A stretch of DNA of 27,709 nucleotides. Origin: Erysipelotrichaceae bacterium UBA2227 (GTDB taxonomy: Bacteria > Bacillota_I > Bacilli_A > Erysipelotrichales > Erysipelotrichaceae). Shown here in pieces: positions 22,725 to 27,709 of this stretch; position 1 is the stretch's first letter; every line of letters begins with the position of its first letter. The notes below the pieces were generated by a model. That model did not search any database. It was not told where the DNA came from and was given only the letters and a program-made list of their open reading frames with translations. Made by a program: the position numbers and the translations under genes. The stretch lies in the NCBI GenBank assembly GCA_002348095.1, contig DDYT01000016.1, positions 1-27,709 of the forward strand, in the 5' to 3' direction.

Positions 22725-23933
22725 CTATTTTAGCACAAACATATTTGGATTGTCAGAATAATGAACCACATCGCATCCCATCTGAGGAACCAGGATGACC
22801 TTGCCCTGCGAGTTGCATACAACCGGCCAACTTTTCCGTTGATCCGCAGGGATTTTCCGGTCTATAAACCAACGCGACACTTTCTTAGTGCCAAAACGCA
22901 TTTTGATTGCATCCCCCGGATGCCAGTTGCGAATGGTAATCGGAAAGTCATCATCACTTACTGTAAGTGCACTGGTACGCGGACCTTGATCACTGATCGT
23001 AAACCAAGGGGTATGTACGCACTCTATTTTATCAAATGTTATCGTATATTCATAGGACAAATTTCCCTTAAGTGCTACGGTCGACTGATGAACTTGAAGA
23101 TAATGTGCATTTTTCAACGGAATTATACCATTTGAAATCTCACGCAACTGACGGATGATTTCCTTCAGCCATTTTTTTGACATGATTTGCGGATATCCTT
23201 GTGAGGCAAGCCAACACTCAAGGACAGAAATATCACGCTGATGATCGATGATTGAATCTTTATGGATTATATTCCCCAGTTCTTCCGCATATTCCTTATC
23301 CATCGCCCGATCCATCAGTAACTGCTGATTTTTCCATTCCATTTCTTTATAAACGGCGATCTTAAATGCCAGTGATTTTGTGGAAAGCTGCTTACGTATT
23401 CGGTTACGCAAGTACTTATTTGAATAATTCGTCTCATCTTCTCCGAATTCAACTGCATTTTTCTGGCAGTAATCCACCAGATCTTGTTTATACAGGTCCA
23501 ATAATGGCCGCACGATTTTTACACCGTAAATATCGACTTCTTTTGCGATTCCATATCGCTTGACTCTGTGACCGCGCTGATTTTGCCACAAGTATGTTTC
23601 GAGAACATCGTCTCGATGATGTGCCGTTAAAACCCCTTTACTTTTTGTTTCATTGACCACTTCTTTAAAAAACCCATATCTGTACCAACGGGCCTGATTC
23701 TGAAAGTTTCCGATCAGAGGCTCATCAAAATGCTTGATATATAATGGTATATTAAACTTCTTACAATAAGTGTCCACGATCATCAAATCTCGGTCGGCAC
23801 TTTCTCGCTGGTGATAGTGAACTGTTGCGACAACGATATTAAGTTTTGCTTTTCTGCACATGTCTAAAAGAGCCATGGAATCGGCTCCTCCAGAAACAGC
23901 AACTACCCATTTGCCTGACAATCGTTCAATCAT
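22725..23933 (-). CDS. tilS: tRNA(Ile)-lysidine synthetase
   Basis: TilS attaches lysine to C34 of the tRNA that reads AUA, changing its charging from Met to Ile. The 402 residues begin with the N-type PP-loop VAVSGGADSMALLDM (SGGxDS at 14-19). LTAHHRDDVLETYLW and YSNKYLRNRIRKQL follow. The C-terminal domain has KVSRWFIDRKIPADQRKSWP and ends near VPQMGCD. It is slightly shorter than the Bacillus protein. The Shine-Dalgarno is weak (GGTGAT). It is immediately downstream of a MazF-like gene and leads into hpt and ftsH. Confidence 0.95.
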   Translation of the reverse strand: MIERLSGKWVVAVSGGADSMALLDMCRKAKLNIVVATVHYHQRESADRDLMIVDTYCKKFNIPLYIKHFDEPLIGNFQNQARWYRYGFFKEVVNETKSKGVLTAHHRDDVLETYLWQNQRGHRVKRYGIAKEVDIYGVKIVRPLLDLYKQDLVDYCQKNAVEFGEDETNYSNKYLRNRIRKQLSTKSLAFKIAVYKEMEWKNQQLLMDRAMDKEYAEELGNIIHKDSIIDHQRDISVLECWLASQGYPQIMSKKWLKEIIRQLREISNGIIPLKNAHYLQVHQSTVALKGNLSYEYTITFDKIECVHTPWFTISDQGPRTSALTVSDDDFPITIRNWHPGDAIKMRFGTKKVSRWFIDRKIPADQRKSWPVVCNSQGKVILVPQMGCDVVHYSDNPNMFVLK

Positions 23934-23979
23934 TTTATCACCATTGTCATTTTATCATGAAATCAATAAGTATGCTTGA

Positions 23980-24540
23980 TTATGGAAAGATTGCTTCCTT
24001 AACTCGTTCGACAATTTCCCTAAACATTTCACTCTCGGGATTAATATGTCCTTTGACAGAGATGATCCGTGCCGTATTGATGAATTTGCAATCATTGATG
24101 AAAGCCACGGACTGCTTATTCAATCCTTCGATCCACCCCAATTGAATCAAGTGATTTTTCCCATGCTCAATCCTTGATGTATCATTAGCATATTGGTAAG
24201 TCATCGAATTAGATGTCATCGGCAACACGAATGCCTTGTGATTGACGATGGAAAGCACAAGACCAAAGTGTTGATATCCTGCTTCATTGATGTATACCTG
24301 ACCGAAATCTATATAACAGACATCCCCGACATTGACTTGGATGTTGATCTGCATACAAGAACGCAGATGCTGTCTTTGAAGACGATTGATCCCACTTACA
24401 CACTCACGCGACATATGCTTCGTCGGTAAAGAGCGAAGGTACTGCTGGTATTGATTCGTGTATTGCTGCAGTATTTCCTCACTTCGATAAAAATCATTGT
24501 TTTTGCTATAAGCATCACACACATTAACGATATTTTTCAT
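23980..24540 (-). CDS. PemK/MazF-fold protein with N-terminal extension
   Basis: A 186-residue protein in two parts. Residues 1-68 form a polar, probably helical extension rich in Gln, Tyr and Asn. From about 71 the sequence reads like a MazF/PemK barrel: VGDVCYIDFG, then GLVLSIVNHKAFVLPMTSNS, with a closing helix VERVKEAIF. In MazF RNases a catalytic Arg sits in an RP motif at the strand start. Here that place reads HFG (91-93), so the Arg is missing, while the Thr of the MTS segment is kept. No antitoxin gene adjoins it. AGG-rich GGAGGAA precedes the ATG. It lies 46 nt upstream of tilS on the same strand. It may be an inactive or repurposed MazF; function is not known. Confidence 0.65.
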   Translation of the reverse strand: MKNIVNVCDAYSKNNDFYRSEEILQQYTNQYQQYLRSLPTKHMSRECVSGINRLQRQHLRSCMQINIQVNVGDVCYIDFGQVYINEAGYQHFGLVLSIVNHKAFVLPMTSNSMTYQYANDTSRIEHGKNHLIQLGWIEGLNKQSVAFINDCKFINTARIISVKGHINPESEMFREIVERVKEAIFP

Positions 24541-24646
24541 GAATTTCCTCCATTACTGCTCTATATGTAAAAAATCAGGAAAATCCTAAGGCAAAAATAC
24601 TCATTAATCCCGAAAATCCATTACACTATAGAAAAGAGGATCTGTT

Positions 24647-25201
24647 ATGAAAAAATTTATATCGGTCATAGTAAATCGATCCAATGCGATCATCGTTATT
24701 TTATCCTTACTACTGTTTATGTCATTTATCATCATTGTCCTCCCTATGGAAGCTGCAAAAAGTGAAGCGTTAGGACTGGTTGAAAGCATCGATACATCAT
24801 TTTTTTACACAGCTTCTGACTTATACCGAATCGCTGAAAACTACGGTGAGCAAGGCCGTACCTTCTACATTCGCCAGCGGTTTACCTTTGATCTCATCTG
24901 GCCGCTTGTCTATGCACAATTTATCCTGATTGCATCCGTTTATTTCTACAAAAAAACGAAGCTACTGAAAGCTTCGTGGTTACTATATGTATCCTTGGTT
25001 GCGGCGGGATTTGATTATTTGGAGAATATCATGACGTCCACCGTTATGCTTCGTTTCCCTCAGGTGACCCCTGTCATCGACGATTTTGCCGGAATCAGCA
25101 CCTTGTTGAAATGGTCGACTTTATCATTATCCTTCTTAATTTTAATCTTCCTGATGATCGCAGCAGCCTACACTCAACTTAAAACATCTTTTTCAAAGTA
25201 A
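24647..25201 (+). CDS. Unrecognised membrane protein with four helices
   Basis: A 184-residue protein I cannot assign. Helices lie at about 15-36, 84-103, 108-130 and 155-178. An outside stretch of about 45 residues between helices 1 and 2 contains RIAENYGEQGRTFYIRQRFT. Two polar motifs inside the membrane parts stand out: FDLIWPLVYAQF at the start of helix 2 and FDYLENIM after helix 3. Similar aromatic-Asp-Pro and DYLEN patterns occur in uncharacterised membrane families, so it is probably not a random frame. An AGAGGAT site precedes the ATG. It is transcribed alone, divergent from the MazF-like gene and convergent with mbl, and ends at a shared terminator. No clear promoter was found in the 106-nt divergent gap. 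Confidence 0.75.
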   Translation: MKKFISVIVNRSNAIIVILSLLLFMSFIIIVLPMEAAKSEALGLVESIDTSFFYTASDLYRIAENYGEQGRTFYIRQRFTFDLIWPLVYAQFILIASVYFYKKTKLLKASWLLYVSLVAAGFDYLENIMTSTVMLRFPQVTPVIDDFAGISTLLKWSTLSLSFLILIFLMIAAAYTQLKTSFSK

Positions 25202-25221
25202 AAAGGACCTCGGTCCTTTTT
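25200..25221. terminator. Bidirectional terminator between the membrane protein gene and mbl
   Basis: A perfect stem AAAAAGGAC/GTCCTTTTT with a 4-nt loop gives T runs in both directions. It lies exactly between the two convergent stop codons. Confidence 0.9.
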
Positions 25222-26208
25222 CTATTTAACTAAGTGTAAGTTCTCCAACATGATACCGGTTCCTTCTGCCACACAACGCAGAGCATTTTCGGCAACATAT
25301 ACCGGAACATTCAGTTCATTCATCAGCAACTGATCGATCCCTTTGAGTAATGCGCCACCACCGGTAAGTACGATACCGCGGGTAACGATATCCGCAGAAA
25401 GTTCCGGAGGTGTTTGTTCCAATACCGTTTGGCAAGCACGAACGATATCCTGAAGACTTTCACGCATCGCCAATTCTGTTTCTTCAGAATTTAATGTGAT
25501 GGTGTGCGGCAAGCCGGTGACTAAGTCACGACCGGAAACTTCCATGGTATCTGCACGTGAACCGCGCCATGCGGTTCCGATGCGCTTTTTGATTTCTTCA
25601 CCTGTTCGATCACCTATCAATAATTTATAAGAATCTTTGACATATTTGATAATGTCCCGATCCATTTTATCGCCGGCTACTTTCAAAGATGTGCTGGTAA
25701 CGATGTCGCCCAAGGACAAAATAGCCACATCGGTCGTACCACCGCCGATATCCAAAACCATTGAACCGCTCGGTTTTGAAATATCCAAACCTGCGCCAAT
25801 GGCTGCAACCTTCGGCTCTTCTTCAATATAAACCCGTTTCGCACCGGCACGATATGCTGCATCCCGAATAGCATTACGCTCAACCGAGGTAATGTTAGAC
25901 GGACAGCAAATCAGAATCGTCGGACGAGAAAACATACCTTTTAACCGAAGTTTCTTGATAAAGTATTGAAGCATGATCTCAGTCACTTCAAAGTCTGCGA
26001 TAACACCATCTTTTAACGGACGGATAGCCAAAATCCTGCCCGGTGTACGCCCTAACATATCTTTCGCCTCTTGCCCTACAGCAAGACATTTTTTCGAATC
26101 AGCTTCTAAAGCAACGACCGAAGGTTCATCTAAAACGATCCCTTCGCCTTTGACATAAATCAACATATTTGCAGTACCCAAGTCTATTCCAACGTGTTTT
26201 GAAAACAT
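25222..26208 (-). CDS. mbl: MreB-family cell-shape actin homologue, Mbl type
   Basis: A 328-residue actin-like ATPase that forms membrane-bound filaments guiding side-wall peptidoglycan synthesis. Phosphate-1 and related motifs are clear: GIDLGTANMLIYVKG, RPLKDGVIADFEVTE, LDIGGGTTDVAI and ITGGGALLKGIDQLL-like (here VLTGGGALLKGI). SRPTILICCPSNITSVE and LLIGDRTGEEIK are closer to Bacillus Mbl than to MreB. I chose the ATG at 26206-26208 with GGGAGG 8 nt upstream. An in-frame ATG 15 nt earlier is part of the ribosome site. It has its own extended -10 promoter, downstream of the ATP synthase genes. Its presence shows the organism is a walled rod or coccobacillus rather than a mollicute. Confidence 0.95.
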   Translation of the reverse strand: MFSKHVGIDLGTANMLIYVKGEGIVLDEPSVVALEADSKKCLAVGQEAKDMLGRTPGRILAIRPLKDGVIADFEVTEIMLQYFIKKLRLKGMFSRPTILICCPSNITSVERNAIRDAAYRAGAKRVYIEEEPKVAAIGAGLDISKPSGSMVLDIGGGTTDVAILSLGDIVTSTSLKVAGDKMDRDIIKYVKDSYKLLIGDRTGEEIKKRIGTAWRGSRADTMEVSGRDLVTGLPHTITLNSEETELAMRESLQDIVRACQTVLEQTPPELSADIVTRGIVLTGGGALLKGIDQLLMNELNVPVYVAENALRCVAEGTGIMLENLHLVK

Positions 26209-26239
26209 AATAAAACCTCCCATTTAGTCAAGCACCGAT

Positions 26240-26248
26240 ATTATAACA
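26240..26248 (-). promoter_or_regulatory. Extended -10 promoter of mbl
   Basis: Minus strand TGT directly before TATAAT (-10 at 26240-26245), with no good -35. The T-rich run just upstream could also act as the tail of a weak terminator for the DUF1146 gene. Confidence 0.6.
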
Positions 26249-26278
26249 CAAAAAAACAAAGCCAAACCACATTTCACT

Positions 26279-26473
26279 TTAATTCCACAATAAGGCCAAA
26301 AGAAACTGTGCCATGCCATATGCCATGACCATCGCTACTGAAATATACAATATCTGAGCTTCCATTACCTTGCTTTTTTTAAAGAATCGGTTGAAATCAA
26401 GACTGCTCAATCCGGCCATTGCCAAGAAAAATGTAAACATATGCAATAATATACGAGGAATAGGTTCAGTCAT
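26279..26473 (-). CDS. Small DUF1146 (YwzB-like) membrane protein
   Basis: A 64-residue protein with two helices (about 8-24 and 38-60) and a basic middle with FKKSKVMEAQILYI. This matches DUF1146/YwzB, a small family found next to ATP synthase genes in Firmicutes and without a known function. The ATG at 26471-26473 has a perfect AGGAGG 5 nt upstream. The longer frame reading back into the previous gene is rejected. It follows the CPBP gene by 11 nt and probably shares its transcript. Confidence 0.82.
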   Translation of the reverse strand: MTEPIPRILLHMFTFFLAMAGLSSLDFNRFFKKSKVMEAQILYISVAMVMAYGMAQFLLALLWN

Positions 26474-26484
26474 TTGCGCCTCCT

Positions 26485-27144
26485 TTATATAATTCCAAAT
26501 AATATCATTCCGACGGTATTGATTGCCAGATTCGCGAACAGATGAACAGCCCATGAAGCCAGAATTGATGACTCCTTTTCATTGATATAGTTGAATATAT
26601 ACCCGCCGACCACAAGAGCAACAAGCATCAGAACGATCAGATACCAATCAAACAAACCAATCAACATCGCTACATGATACAACGCAAACATCCAAGCGCT
26701 GAACATATATGCAAAACGGCGTGAAGTCATTTGTTTCAACTCAATAAAAGCAATCCCTCTGAAAAAATACTCTTCCAACAATGAGTTGGCCAACGAAATA
26801 TAGAGTGCAACAAAAATGAAATTGCCTGCATTGACTCCCAACTGACTTTCCAATCCGCTGACAACAGAGGAAAAGTCAAAGTAAGGACCGAGGATGAAGT
26901 AAGCCGCTAAAATAAAGCCATATATCCCCATACCTAATAATATCAGTTTCGGTAATGTTTCTTTACGAAATCCGAAAAGTTTCGAGGTAAGCTCTTTTCT
27001 CAAAAAAACATACGGTAATCCGAGAAAAAATAAAATTTTTATTGCTGATTTGACTGCATATCCCGGTTGCCACCATCCATCAGTCAGTGCCATCACGATA
27101 CATCCGATGGTGATAACTACCATAATCTTCATCTGTTTTTTCAT
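26485..27144 (-). CDS. CPBP-family intramembrane protein (Abi/Rce1-like)
   Basis: A 219-residue membrane protein with about seven helices. It carries the three CPBP motifs: EEYFFR (124-129), FALYH with His157, and HLFAN with His201 and Asn205. CPBP proteins include Rce1-type glutamyl proteases and bacteriocin self-immunity proteins. Here all the residues expected of a catalytic member are present, but the substrate is unknown and no bacteriocin gene is nearby. I chose the ATG at 27142-27144, which has AGGGGGT 4 nt upstream; an in-frame ATG 24 nt earlier lacks one. It lies between the atpC terminator and the DUF1146 gene. Confidence 0.9.
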   Translation of the reverse strand: MKKQMKIMVVITIGCIVMALTDGWWQPGYAVKSAIKILFFLGLPYVFLRKELTSKLFGFRKETLPKLILLGMGIYGFILAAYFILGPYFDFSSVVSGLESQLGVNAGNFIFVALYISLANSLLEEYFFRGIAFIELKQMTSRRFAYMFSAWMFALYHVAMLIGLFDWYLIVLMLVALVVGGYIFNYINEKESSILASWAVHLFANLAINTVGMILFGII

Positions 27145-27158
27145 AAAACCCCCTATAT

Positions 27159-27167
27159 AGTATATCA
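27159..27167 (-). promoter_or_regulatory. Possible extended -10 promoter of the CPBP gene
   Basis: Minus strand TGA followed by TATACT (-10 at 27159-27164), with a poor -35. It is placed right after the atpC terminator and 15 nt before the chosen ATG, which would give a very short leader. Confidence 0.45.
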
Positions 27168-27188
27168 TAAGTCCAATAATAAGAATAA

Positions 27189-27207
27189 AGCAGCGCGATG
27201 CGCTGCT
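27189..27207 (-). terminator. Terminator of the ATP synthase operon
   Basis: The GC-rich stem AGCAGCG/CGCTGCT (CATCG loop) is followed on the minus strand by TTATTCTTATTATT. It overlaps the atpC stop codon. Confidence 0.82.
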
Positions 27208-27595
27208 ACTTTGCTGTATTGATTCGGTTCAACGCACGCTGCAAGGCAATTTGTGCCCTTACCAGATCTTGCTCTTCAGCAACTGTTTTGATTCGCTCTT
27301 CCGCACGCTGTTTTGCGCGTTGTGCTCTTTCGATATCGATTTCATCGCTCCGCTCGACCGCATCTGTCATGATCGTTGCAACATTATCTTTGAAGTACAA
27401 TGTTCCGCCGGAGATCGCATAGCGATGGCGACCATCTTCTTCCTGCGTTGTCAGCATCGAAATCATCAGAATGGCGACCAAAGGCATGTGATTACGCAAA
27501 ATACCTAACTGCCCCTCCGTTGACACCACATTGAGGATCGATGTTTTCAACTCGCGATATAATCCTCGCGGGGTAACGATACGAACGGTAAACAT
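27206..27595 (-). CDS. atpC: F1Fo ATP synthase epsilon subunit
   Basis: A 129-residue epsilon subunit that couples the rotor to F1 and can inhibit ATP hydrolysis. The N-terminal beta sandwich (about 1-85) has VRIVTPRGLYRE, VVSTEGQLGILRNHMPLV and YAISGGTLYFKDN. The C-terminal helical hairpin (about 88-129) is rich in Arg, Glu and Ala. The ATG follows the atpD stop by 1 nt, so translation is coupled; only a weak GGTAAG precedes it. It is the last gene of the atp operon. Confidence 0.97.
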   Translation of the reverse strand: MFTVRIVTPRGLYRELKTSILNVVSTEGQLGILRNHMPLVAILMISMLTTQEEDGRHRYAISGGTLYFKDNVATIMTDAVERSDEIDIERAQRAKQRAEERIKTVAEEQDLVRAQIALQRALNRINTAK

Positions 27596-27596
27596 C

Positions 27597-27709
27597 TTAC
27601 TTACCTAATCCTTTGGCTTTTTCAAATGCGCCCTCAATCGTGCTTACATACATAAAGGCCTGTTCCGGCAGTTCATCTGCTCGGCCATCCAAAATTTCTC
27701 GGAAACTGC
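27597..27709 (-). CDS. atpD: F1Fo ATP synthase beta subunit, C-terminal end (cut by window edge)
   Basis: Only the last 36 codons are in the window. They read DGRADELPEQAFMYVSTIEG and then end EKAKGLGK followed by TAA. This is the usual C-terminal end of the beta subunit (a DGxxDxLPExAF segment and a closing EKAK). The catalytic part lies outside the window. Its place directly before atpC confirms the call. Confidence 0.93.
   Translation of the reverse strand, partial: SFREILDGRADELPEQAFMYVSTIEGAFEKAKGLGK

Noticed and set aside
26474..26554. 27-residue N-terminal extension of the DUF1146 protein
   Set aside because: It reads back into the CPBP gene out of frame, whereas the internal ATG has a perfect AGGAGG.
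1..27709. CRISPR array, tRNA genes, integrated phage or insertion sequence
   Set aside because: No spaced direct repeats, tRNA-like cloverleaf, integrase or transposase motif was seen on either strand.

Overview
The window looks like chromosomal DNA from a low-to-moderate GC, walled Firmicute. The rpsF-ssb-rpsR-yybS-gdpP, tilS-hpt-ftsH-hslO-dusB-lysS and atpD-atpC blocks, an Mbl-type MreB, and strong AGGAGG ribosome sites fit Bacillota. An Erysipelotrichia-like lineage is my best guess, but no marker here proves it. I saw no rRNA, tRNA, CRISPR array, transposase or phage gene. Most genes lie on the minus strand. The plus-strand exceptions are a B12/ribonucleotide reductase block (about 4.1-8.5 kb), a lipoprotein dehydrogenase (8.5-9.8 kb) and a small membrane protein (24.6-25.2 kb).

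Layout. 1-4.1 kb (minus): ispD, then a promoter-led rpsF-ssb-rpsR operon with a terminator, then yybS and the 5' part of gdpP, the c-di-AMP phosphodiesterase, cut by the window edge. 4.1-8.46 kb (plus): a promoter and cobalamin riboswitch with a transcription terminator lead a DUF4430 protein, an ECF-type S component and a divergent PduO-like cobalamin adenosyltransferase. The adenosylcobalamin-dependent class II ribonucleotide reductase nrdJ follows. These genes read as one supply line: take up B12, make adenosylcobalamin, use it to make deoxynucleotides. 8.5-9.8 kb: a PQQ-type sugar dehydrogenase-like lipoprotein. 9.8-11.7 kb (minus): a two-gene ABC-2 exporter. 11.7-16.8 kb (minus): response regulator, histidine kinase with almost no outside loop, MacB-type ATPase and an 853-residue FtsX-like permease, with a 15-bp inverted repeat between the kinase and the ABC genes.

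16.8-24.5 kb (minus): a PemK/MazF-like protein, tilS, hpt, ftsH, terminator, hslO, dusB, lysS, terminator. This is the housekeeping block for tRNA modification and charging, purine salvage and protein quality control. 24.6-25.2 kb (plus): an unrecognised four-helix membrane protein. 25.2-27.7 kb (minus): the 3' end of atpD, then atpC, terminator, a CPBP-family membrane protein, a DUF1146 protein and mbl.

All protein and RNA assignments come from motifs read by eye. No database search was run. Promoter calls are consensus matches only.
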